Origin: Ramlibacter tataouinensis TTB310
GTDB lineage: Bacteria; Pseudomonadota; Gammaproteobacteria; Burkholderiales; Burkholderiaceae_C
Direction of reading: 5' to 3'
Length of the DNA: 64,000 bases
Assembly: GCF_000215705.1 (NCBI RefSeq)
Contig: NC_015677.1
Span: 1,004,001-1,068,000, forward strand
This document shows, piece by piece, positions 56,060 through 64,000 of the stretch. The notes below the pieces were generated by a model that saw only the letters and a list, made by a program, of their open reading frames with translations, searched no databases and was not told the origin of the DNA. Numbering within the stretch: position 1 is the first letter of the stretch; each line of letters begins with the position of its first letter. Made by a program: the position numbers and the translations under genes.

Positions 56060-57472
56060 ATGAGATCCGACATCGCGCCCCCGGCGGCCGCGCCCGAGGC
56101 GCTCTGGGTGGAGGGCGAGCTGGTGCGCAGCCTGATGCGCACCGCCCGCACCACGCAGGTCGCCGCCTTCCTGCTGATCCCGGTCTACCTCGGCGTGCTG
56201 TGGACCGACACCGACGTGGCGGCGCTGATGGTGTGGGCCGGGATCGCCCTGGCCGTGGCGCTGCTGCGCCTGGCCCTCATCCGCCACTACACGCACAGAT
56301 TGCCGCATGCGAGCGCGGCCGAGCACCTGGCGTTCTTCGCGCGGGCGCGGCACGTGTGGACGCTGAGCGCCGGAGCCTGGGGCGCCTCGACCTGGCTGTA
56401 TTTCGACAGCGCGCCGCTGGCCGACCAGTTCATCTGCTGGCTGATCATGGCCGGCCTGGCCATGTTCTCGATCAACAGCATGTCCGCCCACCTGGCCACC
56501 ATGCGCGCCTACCTGAACACGCTGGCGCTGACGGCGCTGGCCGTCATGGGCTGGCGCATCGTCGTCGAGCTGCAGCTGCGCGGGCCCTTCTACCATTTCT
56601 GGCTGATAGCGCTGCTGCTGGTCTTCTGGTACGCGCTGCGGCAGGCCGGGCTGCGGCTGCACCAGACGCACCGGCGCAACTTCGAGCTGCAGTACCGCAA
56701 CAACCAGCTGATCGATTCGCTGACGCGCCAGACCCAGGCGGCGCTGGACGCGGTGGAGGTCAAGAACCGCTTCCTGGCCAGCGCCGCCCACGACATCCGC
56801 CAGCCGGTGCACGCGCTCGGGCTGTACGCCGACTGGCTGGCCGGCGAGCCGGAGCTGGTGCACGACATCGCGCCCAAGATCGTGGAGTCGACCAAGGCGG
56901 TGAACGCGCTGTTCGATTCGCTGTTCGACCTGGTGCGGCTGGACTCGGGCAAGGTGCGGCTGAACATCGACCAGGTGCCGCTGGACAAGCTGCTGCGCGA
57001 CCTGGAGCTGCAGTACCGGCCGCTGGCCGAAGCCAAGGGCCTGCGGCTGCGCATGCACGTGGCGCCGGGCTCGGTGGTGTCCGACCCCATCCTGCTGCAG
57101 CGCATCGTGGGCAACCTGATCTCCAACGCCATCAAGTACACCGAGCGCGGCGGCGTGCTGGTGGCCGTCCGCGGCGGCGCGGCGGGCCGGCGCATCGAGG
57201 TCTGGGACACCGGCGTGGGCATCGCGCCGGCGCACCAGCGCGAGGTATTCCGGGAGTTCTACAAGGTGCCCTCGCATGGCGGCACCGAGGACGGCTTCGG
57301 CCTGGGCCTGAACATCGTCGCGCGCCTGTCGCACATCCTGGGGCACCCGCTGGTGCTGGCCTCGCGGCCGGGCCGCGGCACCCTGTTCCGGCTGATGCTG
57401 CGCCCCACGGACGCGCGGCTGGCGGCCGAGCGCGCCGCCCGCGCGGTCAGTCAGCTGGCCAGGAGGCCGTGA
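56060..57472 (+). CDS. membrane sensor histidine kinase
   Basis: The 470-aa kinase has about six N-terminal membrane helices (residues 28-200), a HisKA domain with FLASAAHDIRQPVHALGLYA (phospho-His) and an HATPase domain (IVGNLISNAIKYTERGGVLV, WDTGVGIAP, DGFGLGLNIVARLS). No extracellular sensor loop is seen, so the membrane part may sense. Its 3' end overlaps the LuxR-type regulator gene on the opposite strand by 22 bases; the two are likely partners. Confidence 0.93.
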   Translation: MRSDIAPPAAAPEALWVEGELVRSLMRTARTTQVAAFLLIPVYLGVLWTDTDVAALMVWAGIALAVALLRLALIRHYTHRLPHASAAEHLAFFARARHVWTLSAGAWGASTWLYFDSAPLADQFICWLIMAGLAMFSINSMSAHLATMRAYLNTLALTALAVMGWRIVVELQLRGPFYHFWLIALLLVFWYALRQAGLRLHQTHRRNFELQYRNNQLIDSLTRQTQAALDAVEVKNRFLASAAHDIRQPVHALGLYADWLAGEPELVHDIAPKIVESTKAVNALFDSLFDLVRLDSGKVRLNIDQVPLDKLLRDLELQYRPLAEAKGLRLRMHVAPGSVVSDPILLQRIVGNLISNAIKYTERGGVLVAVRGGAAGRRIEVWDTGVGIAPAHQREVFREFYKVPSHGGTEDGFGLGLNIVARLSHILGHPLVLASRPGRGTLFRLMLRPTDARLAAERAARAVSQLARRP

Positions 57473-58071
57473 ACCCGGGCGTAGTGGATGGTCTGGGTGC
57501 GGCTCTTGACGCCCAGGCGGCGGAACAGCCGCCACAGGTGCACCTTGACGGTGTGCTCGCTGATGCCCAGCTCGTCGGCGATCTCGCGGTTGGACAGGCC
57601 CCGGTCCAGCATCACGATCAGCTGCTTCTGGCGCTTGGACAGCTTGTTGTCGGTGGGCGCCAGCTCCTCGAACCCGCCGTCTGCCGTCATCAGCGCGCGC
57701 AGCGCGTTGCCGATCTCCCCGGCGCCGGAGGACTTCTCGATGTAGATGTCGGCGCCGGCCTCGATGCACAGCTCCTCGGCGTCGGCCGCGGGCGAGGCCG
57801 AGAGCACGGCCAGCGGCACGCCGGGGAAGCGGTTCTTGATCTCGTGCACGCCCGAGGTGCCGGTGGTGTCCGGCAGCTTCAGGTCCAGGCAGACCAGGTC
57901 GGGCGCGCCGTGCTGGCGCACCGCGGCCTCGATGCCGCCCAGCCGGTCCAGCTCGACGACGTTGGCGCCGGGCCGCAGCCGCCGCAGCAGCATGACCACG
58001 GCCTCGCGCATCAGCGGGTGGTCGTCGACGACGTACAGGTTCGAGGGAGAGGAAGGTTTTTGTGGGACCAT
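57451..58071 (-). CDS. LuxR-family (NarL-type) response regulator
   Basis: The 206-aa regulator has a receiver (YVVDDHPLMREAVVMLLRRL, phospho-Asp in DLVCLDLKLPDTTG, Lys in YIEKSSGAG) and a GerE helix-turn-helix (LSKRQKQLIVMLDRGLSNRE then IADELGISEHTVKVHLWRLF). It converges tail-to-tail with the kinase gene at 56060. Target genes are not evident. Confidence 0.93.
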   Translation of the reverse strand: MVPQKPSSPSNLYVVDDHPLMREAVVMLLRRLRPGANVVELDRLGGIEAAVRQHGAPDLVCLDLKLPDTTGTSGVHEIKNRFPGVPLAVLSASPAADAEELCIEAGADIYIEKSSGAGEIGNALRALMTADGGFEELAPTDNKLSKRQKQLIVMLDRGLSNREIADELGISEHTVKVHLWRLFRRLGVKSRTQTIHYARVHGLLAS

Positions 58072-58118
58072 GGAACCGCCGAGGATAACTGGTGACGCCG
58101 CCGCCGCCGCGGGGGTCC

Positions 58119-59414
58119 CTAGCCGGCCTGGGCCAGCTGTTGCAGCGCCGCCATCACCTCGGCCTCGGCCACGCCCGCCGGCCGCTCCAGGAGCGCCTCG
58201 AGCCCGTCCAGCCGGCCCTGCCGCAGCTGCGCGATGCTCTGGCCGGCCTCGCGCGGCGAGTCGAAGCCCGCGCTTTGCAGCAGCAGCCGGCCGCCCGCGT
58301 CGACCAGCTTGAAGTAGTGCCGGCCGTCGGCCTCGCGGTACTGCTTGAAGCTGGGCAGGGCCGCCTTGTCCTGTTTCTTCGCCGGCGCGGCGGCCGCTCC
58401 CATGGCCAGGTGGCGCAGGCCCACCGCCGCGCGCAGCCGCGCCATGAACGGCGTGGCCCGCTCGCGCGCCTTCTCGGCACCGCGGCGCAGGATGGCCTCC
58501 AGCTCCTGCGGGTGCTCCATCAGGTGCCGGTAGCGCTCGCGCATGGGCGCGACCTCGCGGTCGATGCGCTCGAACAGCAGCTGCTTGGCCTCGCCCCAGG
58601 CGATGCCCTGCGCGTAGGCCTGGCGCAGCGCCTGCGTCTCGGCCTCGCTGGCGAACGCCTGGTAGATCTGGAACAAAGCCGAGCCCTCGACCTGCTTGGG
58701 CTCGCCGGGCGCGCGCGAGTCGGTGACGATGGCGGCGATCTGCCTGCGCATCTGCTCGGGGGGCGCGAACAGCGGGATCACGTTGTCGTAGCTCTTGCTC
58801 ATCTTGCGGCCGTCCAGGCCCGGCAGGAGGGCCACCGACTCGTCGACCGCCGCTTCGGGCAGCACGAAGTTCTCGCCGTACAGGTGGTTGAAGCTGGAGG
58901 CCATGTCGCGCGCCATCTCGATGTGCTGCACCTGGTCGCGGCCCACCGGGACCTTGTGGGCGTTGAACAGGACGATGTCGGCCGCCATCAGCACCGGGTA
59001 CATGAACAGGCCCGCCGTCACGTCCGTGTCCGGGTCGCTGCCGGCGGCCAGGTTCTTGTCGACCTGCGCCTTGTAGGCATGGGCGCGATTGAGCAGCCCC
59101 TTGCCGGTGACGCAGGTCAGCAGCCAGGTCAGCTCGGGGATCTCGGGGATGTCGGACTGGCGGTAGAAGAACACCTGCTGCGGGTCCAGCCCCGCGGCCA
59201 GCCAGCAGGCGGCGATCTCCATCGTGGAGCGCTGGATGCGCGCCGGCTCGTCGCACTTGATCAGCGCGTGGTAGTCGGCCAGGAAATAAAAGTTCTCGGT
59301 GCCGGGCCGGCGGCTGGCCTGCACGGCGGGGCGGATGGCCCCCACGTAGTTGCCCAGGTGCGGCGTGCCGGTGGTGGTGATGCCGGTGAGGTAGCGGACG
59401 GGAGCGGCGGTCAT
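58119..59414 (-). CDS. trpS: tryptophan--tRNA ligase with C-terminal DUF1508-like extension
   Basis: TrpRS charges tRNA-Trp. The 431-aa protein has class I motifs TGITTTGTPHLGNYVGA and KMSKSYDN (in LDGRKMSKS). About 80 residues beyond the usual end form an added domain, FKQYREADGRHYFKLVDAGG then RLLLQSAGFDSPREAGQSIA, resembling the YegP/DUF1508 fold; this extended form seems usual in related bacteria. It is 17 bases from the M50 protease gene. Confidence 0.95.
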   Translation of the reverse strand: MTAAPVRYLTGITTTGTPHLGNYVGAIRPAVQASRRPGTENFYFLADYHALIKCDEPARIQRSTMEIAACWLAAGLDPQQVFFYRQSDIPEIPELTWLLTCVTGKGLLNRAHAYKAQVDKNLAAGSDPDTDVTAGLFMYPVLMAADIVLFNAHKVPVGRDQVQHIEMARDMASSFNHLYGENFVLPEAAVDESVALLPGLDGRKMSKSYDNVIPLFAPPEQMRRQIAAIVTDSRAPGEPKQVEGSALFQIYQAFASEAETQALRQAYAQGIAWGEAKQLLFERIDREVAPMRERYRHLMEHPQELEAILRRGAEKARERATPFMARLRAAVGLRHLAMGAAAAPAKKQDKAALPSFKQYREADGRHYFKLVDAGGRLLLQSAGFDSPREAGQSIAQLRQGRLDGLEALLERPAGVAEAEVMAALQQLAQAG

Positions 59415-59431
59415 GCGGGAGAGGGGAGGAT

Positions 59432-60100
59432 TCAGCGCAGCAGCGCGTTCAGCGGGGCCAGCAGCAGGCCCAGAGTGTCGTAGCCAAGGCGGATCAGCGG
59501 GCGCAGCCAGAAGGTGCCGACCAGGCCCACCAGCACCAGGCCCAGGACGATGAAGAAGCCCCAGGGCTCGACGCGGGACAGCAGCTGCGCCTGGCGCCAG
59601 GGCAGCAGGCCCATGAGGATGCGCCCGCCGTCCAGCGGGGGCAGCGGGAACAGGTTGAAGGCCCACATCACCAGGTTGACCAGCACGCCGGCCTTGCACA
59701 TCTCCAGGAAGAAGCGCTCGTTCACGCCGGAGCCGGTGAGCAGCGCGAACAGCACGGCCCAGAAGATCGCCTGGATGAAGTTGGACGCCGGCCCGGCCAG
59801 CGCCACCCAGACCATGTCGCGCCTGGGCCGGCGCAGCTGGCCGAAGTTCACCGGCACCGGCTTGGCGTATCCGAACAGGAAGGCGCCCGACGTGGCGAAG
59901 TACAGCATCAGCGGCATCAGGATGGTGCCGATGGGGTCGATGTGCTTGACCGGGTTGAGCGTGACACGGCCCATCATGTAGGCGGTGTTGTCGCCCAGGT
60001 ACCGCGCCACGTAGCCGTGCGCCGCCTCGTGCACGGTGATGGCGAACAGCACCGGCAGGGCGAAGATGAGGACGGTCTGGACCAGATTGTCGATGTTCAC
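59432..60100 (-). CDS. site-2 protease family (M50) membrane protein
   Basis: The 222-aa integral membrane metalloprotease has the zinc motif HEAAH in LFAITVHEAAHGYVARYLGD and a second ligand in PLPPLDGGRILMGLLP, with conserved Asn/Gly. It has five or six helices. Small members of this class cleave membrane peptides or signal proteins; targets unknown. It lies between trpS and the Sua5-type gene, all on the minus strand. Confidence 0.92.
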   Translation of the reverse strand: MNIDNLVQTVLIFALPVLFAITVHEAAHGYVARYLGDNTAYMMGRVTLNPVKHIDPIGTILMPLMLYFATSGAFLFGYAKPVPVNFGQLRRPRRDMVWVALAGPASNFIQAIFWAVLFALLTGSGVNERFFLEMCKAGVLVNLVMWAFNLFPLPPLDGGRILMGLLPWRQAQLLSRVEPWGFFIVLGLVLVGLVGTFWLRPLIRLGYDTLGLLLAPLNALLR

Positions 60101-60112
60101 CGGCCGATTGTG

Positions 60113-60754
60113 TCAGAGGGACACGCCCAGGGCGGCGGGATCGCCGCGGCCCTGGCGCACCAGCACCGGCTCGCCGCCCTGGCCCATGGGCGTGAGGTCC
60201 AGCACGGTGGTGGGCTCCAGCGGGCAGGCACCGGCGTCGACCACCGCCGCCAGCACGCGCTCGAAGCGGGCGCGGATGGCCGCCGCGTCGTTCATCGGCA
60301 GGGTCTCGCCGGGCGGGATCAGGGTGGTGGCCAGCAGCGGTGCGCCGTGCAGCGCCAGCAGCTCCTGCAGCGCGCGATGGTCGGGCACGCGCAGGCCGAT
60401 GGTCTTGCGCTGCGGGTGGCTCACGCGGCGCGGCACCTCGCGCGTGGCCTCCAGGATGAAGGTGTAGGGGCCGGGCGTGCCCGACTTGAGCAGGCGGAAC
60501 GCACGGTTGTCCACCCGGGCGTAGCTGGCGAGTTCGGCCAGGTCGCGGCACAGCAGGGTGAGGTGGTGCTTGTCGTCCACGCCGCGGATCTGGCGCAGCC
60601 GGTCGGCCGCCGCCTTGTCGTCGAGGTGGCAAGCCAGGGCGTAGCTGGAGTCGGTGGGCACGGCCACGATGCCGCCGCTGCTGAGCAGCGCCGCGGCCTG
60701 CTTGAGCAGGCGTTGTTGCGGGTTGTCGGGGTGGACTTCGAAGTACTGGGCCAT
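60113..60754 (-). CDS. L-threonylcarbamoyladenylate synthase (Sua5/YciO/YrdC family)
   Basis: The 213-aa protein has the YrdC fold with SSGGIVAVPTDSSYALACHL, KHHLTLLCRDL and PGPYTFILEATREVPRRV; these match YciO/Sua5-type members acting in t6A tRNA modification. Its shape is nearer to YciO than to the essential TsaC, so the role in t6A is uncertain. The ATG at 60754 is chosen because PQQRLLKQAAALL begins there; an upstream frame runs into repeat DNA. Confidence 0.87.
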   Translation of the reverse strand: MAQYFEVHPDNPQQRLLKQAAALLSSGGIVAVPTDSSYALACHLDDKAAADRLRQIRGVDDKHHLTLLCRDLAELASYARVDNRAFRLLKSGTPGPYTFILEATREVPRRVSHPQRKTIGLRVPDHRALQELLALHGAPLLATTLIPPGETLPMNDAAAIRARFERVLAAVVDAGACPLEPTTVLDLTPMGQGGEPVLVRQGRGDPAALGVSL

Positions 60755-61235
60755 GGGTTGTGATTCTTGCTGAAGGTCGGGGCAAGCGTTGTTCCAGGGG
60801 CGCCCGCACGGGACACCTGGCTTCCGGCATGCATCAAGGCTGTAGAAGCTCCTCGCCTTCCCCCCCTTCTCCCCCCCGCCCCTCTTCGCCCCCCGCCGGG
60901 GCGAAGAGGGGAGCCTGGATTTGTCCGCGCGCGCCGAATACGGATCTACAGGGGTAAGGTCGCGGTGCCGATCAGCACGCCACGGCGCGAACCTGCTGCT
61001 GGACGCGCTTCGGCGCGCGCAGGCTCGGAGCCGCTGGCCGCGCACAGCGCAGGCCAGGACGAGACAAGGAGGCGGGAGGTCGCGCTCACCTTACGAGCCA
61101 GCCGCGCTTGCGCGCTGGCTCGCGGCTCCGATCTGGTCGGCCAGCCATCCCTAGGACTGCAGCGTCCGGGGCCGTGGTTCACCGCGGAGGTGGCGACGGT
61201 GGCCTGTAGTTTCGTAGCCGGCGCGACGAACCAAA
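60755..61235. other. gene-free region flanked by inverted repeats
   Basis: The 481-base gap has two inverted copies of a G/C-tract hairpin repeat (60858-60923 and 61232-61296; the second enters the DMT gene) and 300 bases between, including a GAGCCAGC/GCTGGCTC hairpin near 61098-61125. No gene is supported. It looks like a non-coding mobile or fold-back element. Confidence 0.6.
60858..60923 (+). repeat. inverted repeat element, copy 1
   Basis: C-tracts are followed by a strong hairpin, CCCCTCTTCGCCCC and GGGGCGAAGAGGGG, and GAGCCTGGATTTG. The reverse complement of 61232-61296 matches nearly base for base. Confidence 0.85.
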
Positions 61236-61296
61236 TCAAGGCTCCCCTCTTCGCCCCGGCGGGGGCGAAGAGGGGCGGGGGGGAGAAGGGGGGGAA
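61232..61296 (-). repeat. inverted repeat element, copy 2 (overlaps the DMT 3' end)
   Basis: This is the inverted partner of 60858-60923, also with the CCCCTCTTCGCCCC/GGGGCGAAGAGGGG hairpin. It contains the stop codon and final 20 or so codons of the DMT transporter gene. Confidence 0.85.
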
Positions 61297-62180
61297 AACT
61301 CCCGCATCGTCAGCCAGGCACCGCCCGCGCCGCAGAGGGCGATCAAGGCCATCCCCGCCAGCGACCACCCGTCGGGCAGGTGGTTGAACACCAGCCAGCC
61401 GCCCAGCATGGCGAAGCCGATCTGGGTGTAGAGGTAGGGCGTCAGCGTGCTGGCCGGGGCGCGCTGGAAGGCCAGGATCAGCATGAAGTGGCCCACCGTC
61501 GCCATCAGGCCCATGAAGCACAGCGCCGCCCACAGGCCGCCCGGGGGCAGCTCGGCCCAGCCCAGGGGCAGCAGCAGGGTGGCCACGGCCGTGCCCACCC
61601 AGCCGGTGTACAGGTGCATGGTCTCCGGGTTCTCGGTGCGCGCCAGCTTGCTGGTGAGGATCTGGAAGCAGGCATTGGTGCCCACCAGGCCCAGCGGCAG
61701 CAGCGCGGCCCAGGTGAAGCCCTCGCCGCCGGGCCGGATGATCACCAGGGTGCCCAGGAAGCCGCCGATCACCAGCGCCCAGCGCAGGGGCGACACATGC
61801 TCCTTGAGCACCGTGGCGGCCAGCAGCGTCACCGCCAGCGGCGCGATCATCACGATGGCGGTGAACTCGCCCACCGGCATGTAGCGCAGGCTGGCGAAGG
61901 CGAACAGGCTGCTGCCCAGGAGCAGCGCGCCGCGCAGCAGCTGGAACAGCGGGTGGCGGGTGCGCAGCACGCGCACGCCGCGCAGCGGCAGCACCAGCGC
62001 GGTGGTGGCCACGGCCTGGAAGGCATAGCGGAACCACAGCGCCATCAGCAGGGGCACGGCGTGGCTGACCGCCTTGGTGGTGGTGTCCAGGGCCGAGAAG
62101 CAGGCGGCGGCGCCCACCACCAGCGCAATGCCGGCCAGCACGCGCCGGGAACCGGCGGGAAGCGCCGCCGCCGCGGTCAC
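61236..62180 (-). CDS. DMT-superfamily (EamA/RhaT) transporter
   Basis: The 314-aa inner-membrane protein has ten hydrophobic helices in two EamA halves (VVGAAACFSALDTTTKAVSH, LRYMPVGEFTAIVMIAPLAV; LGLVGTNACFQILTSKLART). It exports or imports a small metabolite; substrate unknown. The last residues after WLTMREF (SPPSPPRPSSPPPGRRGEP) come from the inverted repeat. GTG start at 62180 overlaps the upstream PHP gene stop (GTGA). Confidence 0.9.
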   Translation of the reverse strand: MTAAAALPAGSRRVLAGIALVVGAAACFSALDTTTKAVSHAVPLLMALWFRYAFQAVATTALVLPLRGVRVLRTRHPLFQLLRGALLLGSSLFAFASLRYMPVGEFTAIVMIAPLAVTLLAATVLKEHVSPLRWALVIGGFLGTLVIIRPGGEGFTWAALLPLGLVGTNACFQILTSKLARTENPETMHLYTGWVGTAVATLLLPLGWAELPPGGLWAALCFMGLMATVGHFMLILAFQRAPASTLTPYLYTQIGFAMLGGWLVFNHLPDGWSLAGMALIALCGAGGAWLTMREFSPPSPPRPSSPPPGRRGEP

Positions 62181-63028
62181 CGGATGCGCGCTTCCAGCAG
62201 CTCCCACACCGGCGTCAGCCCGCCGGGCAGGTAGGGCAGCTGGCCCAGGTCGGTGTGGCTTTCGTCGGGGCTGTGGAAGTCGCTGCCGCGCGAGGCGGCC
62301 AGGCCGAACTCCTGGGCGGTCTCGGCGTACTTGACGTACTCGGCCGCGGTGTGGCTGCCGGTGACCACCTCCACGCCCTGGCCGCCGTGCGCCTTGAACT
62401 CGGAGAACAGCGCGTACTCCTCGTTGGCCGTGAAGCGGTAGCGCGCGGGATGGGCGATCACGGCCAGGCCGCCGGCCCGGGTGATCCACTGCACCGCGTC
62501 CTTCAGCGAGGCCCAGCGGTGCGCCACGTAGCCGGGCTTGCCTTCCGTCAGGAAGCGGCGGAACACCTCGCCGGTGTCCTTGCACACCCCGGCCTCGACC
62601 AGGAAGCGGGCGAAATGCGTGCGCGAGATCAGCTCGGGGTTGCCCACGTACCTGAGCGCGCCCTCGTAGGCGCCCTTGATGCCCACCTGCGCCAGCTGCG
62701 CCGACATCTCCTGGGCGCGTTCGCCGCGGCCGCCGCGGGTGCGCACCAGGCCTTGCTGCATCTGCGGGTCGTCGGGATCGAAGCCCAGGCCGACGATGTG
62801 CACCGTGTGGCCGGCGAAGGTGACCGAGATCTCGGTGCCCGTCAGGTACTTCATGCCGCGCCCATGCGCGGCGGCCATGGCACGGTGCTGGCCGCTGATC
62901 TCGTCATGGTCGGTCAGGGCCCACAGCTCGACGCCATTGGCGGCGGCGCGCGCGGCCAGCTCTTCCGGCGTCAGCGTGCCGTCGGAGACCACGGAGTGGC
63001 AGTGCAGGTCGGCGTTGAGGATGGACAC
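62177..63028 (-). CDS. PHP-domain 3',5'-nucleoside bisphosphate phosphatase (RNase AM-like)
   Basis: The 283-aa PHP metal phosphoesterase has NADLHCHSVVSDGTLTPEEL, WALTDHDEISG, GTEISVTFAGHTVHIVGLGF and RGSDFHSPDE, the metal ligands of YciV/TrpH-type enzymes that remove the 3' phosphate from pAp or degrade short RNA. It is coupled to the DMT gene. Start ATG at 63028. Confidence 0.93.
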   Translation of the reverse strand: MSILNADLHCHSVVSDGTLTPEELAARAAANGVELWALTDHDEISGQHRAMAAAHGRGMKYLTGTEISVTFAGHTVHIVGLGFDPDDPQMQQGLVRTRGGRGERAQEMSAQLAQVGIKGAYEGALRYVGNPELISRTHFARFLVEAGVCKDTGEVFRRFLTEGKPGYVAHRWASLKDAVQWITRAGGLAVIAHPARYRFTANEEYALFSEFKAHGGQGVEVVTGSHTAAEYVKYAETAQEFGLAASRGSDFHSPDESHTDLGQLPYLPGGLTPVWELLEARIR

Positions 63029-63047
63029 GCCCTGATTTTAGGTGCGC

Positions 63048-63719
63048 TCAGTCCAGGGCGCCGGCTTCGCTGCGGATGTCCTGCCGGGTGCGCAGCGCGC
63101 AGGCGATCGCCAGTTCCAGGCCGCGCACGATGTCCGCCAGCGGCAGGCTGGGCTGGCCCTGGCCCGGCAGCCAGGGCACGTGCACGAAGCCGCCGCGCAC
63201 GCCTCCCAGATCGGCCTGCGTCGCCAGCGCGTGCATCAGGCCGTAGAACACGTGGTTGCAAACGAAGGTGCCGGCGGTCTGCGACACCTCGGCCGGCAGG
63301 CCCTCGCGCTGCAGGGCCGCCCGCATGGCCTTGATGGGCAGCGTGCTGAAGTAGGCCGCCGGCCCGCCCGCGACCACCGGCGCGTCCACCGGCTGCGCGC
63401 CCGCGTTGTCCGCGATGCGCGCGTCGTCCACATTGATCGCCACCCGCTCCAGCGAGATCGCGGCCCGCCCGCCGGCCTGGCCGCAGCCCAGCACCAGGGC
63501 GGGGCGATGCAGGCGCAGCAGGGCCAGCAGCGCCACCACGCTGCGCCCGAACACGGTGGGCAGCTCGGCGCCGACGACGGCATGGCCATCGATGAGGCGG
63601 CCGTGCAGCGCCCGCGCGGCCAGCGCGCTGGGGTTCAGCGCCTCGCCGCCGAAGGGGTCAAATCCGGTTACCAGAACGGTGGGAAAGCCACCCCTGGCAC
63701 CGGGTGGAGTGCTTAGCAT
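63048..63719 (-). CDS. pcp: pyroglutamyl-peptidase I
   Basis: Pcp removes N-terminal pyroglutamate from peptides. The 223-aa cysteine peptidase (C15) has VTGFDPFGGEALNPS, the catalytic Glu region ISLERVAIN, the nucleophile in TAGTFVCNHVFYG and the His in GFVHVPWLPGQ. The ATG at 63719 fits the family start; an upstream ATG would add 28 odd residues. It starts 39 bases from the divergent YpfJ gene. Confidence 0.94.
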   Translation of the reverse strand: MLSTPPGARGGFPTVLVTGFDPFGGEALNPSALAARALHGRLIDGHAVVGAELPTVFGRSVVALLALLRLHRPALVLGCGQAGGRAAISLERVAINVDDARIADNAGAQPVDAPVVAGGPAAYFSTLPIKAMRAALQREGLPAEVSQTAGTFVCNHVFYGLMHALATQADLGGVRGGFVHVPWLPGQGQPSLPLADIVRGLELAIACALRTRQDIRSEAGALD

Positions 63720-63758
63720 GCAAAGTACTGTACAGCGGCCGGGAGCCGGGAGACCGTC

Positions 63759-64000
63759 ATGCGCTGGGAAGGCAATCGCGAGTCCGGCAACGTCGAGGAC
63801 CACCGTGCGGGCGGCGGTGGCGGCGGCTTCGGCCTGGGCGGCCGCAGCATCGGCATAGGCACCATCGTGATCGCGCTGGTGGGCGGCGCCATCTTCGGCA
63901 TCAACCCGCTGACGCTGCTGGGCATCCTCAACGGCGGCGGACCGCCGGCCCAGGTGCAGCAGGGCCCCGCGCAGCCGCCGCCGGCCGACGACCGCATGGC
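63759..64000 (+). CDS. YpfJ-type neutral zinc metallopeptidase (3' end cut by window)
   Basis: The first 80 residues read MRWEGNRESGNVEDHRAGGG, a Gly-rich stretch and one membrane helix (IGIGTIVIALVGGAIFGINP), then a Pro/Gln linker. This is the characteristic start of the YpfJ family; the catalytic domain lies beyond the window. The start is preceded by GGGAG at 63740-63750. Confidence 0.85.
   Translation, partial: MRWEGNRESGNVEDHRAGGGGGGFGLGGRSIGIGTIVIALVGGAIFGINPLTLLGILNGGGPPAQVQQGPAQPPPADDRM

Noticed and set aside
63726..63735. CTGTACAG near the pcp/YpfJ divergent region as a LexA box
   Set aside because: LexA sites need CTGT and ACAG eight bases apart; here they are adjacent.

Overview
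The window is a high-GC chromosomal segment of a betaproteobacterium, most likely Burkholderiales, family Comamonadaceae (Ramlibacter/Variovorax-like). The evidence is gene content and order (murC-ddl-ftsQ-ftsA-ftsZ-lpxC; accB-accC-prmA; argJ-DUF815-NUDIX), long GC-driven open frames on both strands, TRAP and Liv-type transporters, and an intergenic palindrome of a kind I recall from comamonad genomes. No rRNA, tRNA, CRISPR array, prophage or complete insertion sequence was seen. Nearly all of the window is coding.

Layout. 1-6829: end of the division and cell-wall cluster (murC partial, ddl, ftsQ, ftsA, ftsZ, lpxC, then a small membrane protein). 6832-11165: mixed accessory genes (LysR regulator with a divergent RidA-like gene, ruvC, a VapBC toxin-antitoxin pair with a palindromic operator, an Hsp20 chaperone, a degenerate GGDEF-like protein). 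11185-16919: a tightly packed minus-strand operon (YqiA-like esterase, RNase II-type exonuclease, TonB-like protein, aroE, mtgA, DedA). 16953-22038: rodA, tldD, and a DAHP synthase gene preceded by an aromatic-rich leader peptide and a terminator that look like a transcription attenuator. 22042-29915: mpl, a repeat-rich gap, a TlpA thioredoxin, accBC, prmA, a zinc-ribbon membrane protein and a PfkB sugar kinase.

29929-35400: a minus-strand branched-chain-amino-acid-type ABC transporter operon with a short-chain dehydrogenase at its end. 35401-37244: a low-density patch with a truncated BKACE (DUF849) gene, a tautomerase and a divergent LysR regulator. 37272-44580: fused isobutyryl-CoA mutase IcmF with a palindromic operator inside its promoter, and a TRAP transporter whose large permease carries a tandem Pro-rich repeat. 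44758-50038: rhodanese, argJ, DUF815 ATPase, NUDIX hydrolase, Ku and small stress or unknown proteins. 50165-58071: a signalling block with a sigma-54 activator, a hybrid histidine kinase, a divergent rpoN with its own -24/-12 promoter candidate, and a convergent histidine kinase/LuxR regulator pair. 58119-64000: trpS, an M50 protease, a threonylcarbamoyl-AMP synthase, a pair of long inverted repeats, a DMT transporter, a PHP phosphatase, pyroglutamyl peptidase and the start of a YpfJ-type metallopeptidase.

The strongest regulatory finding is the aromatic leader/attenuator before the DAHP synthase. The rpoN/sigma-54 activator/kinase block and the two inverted-repeat elements are the next most interesting.
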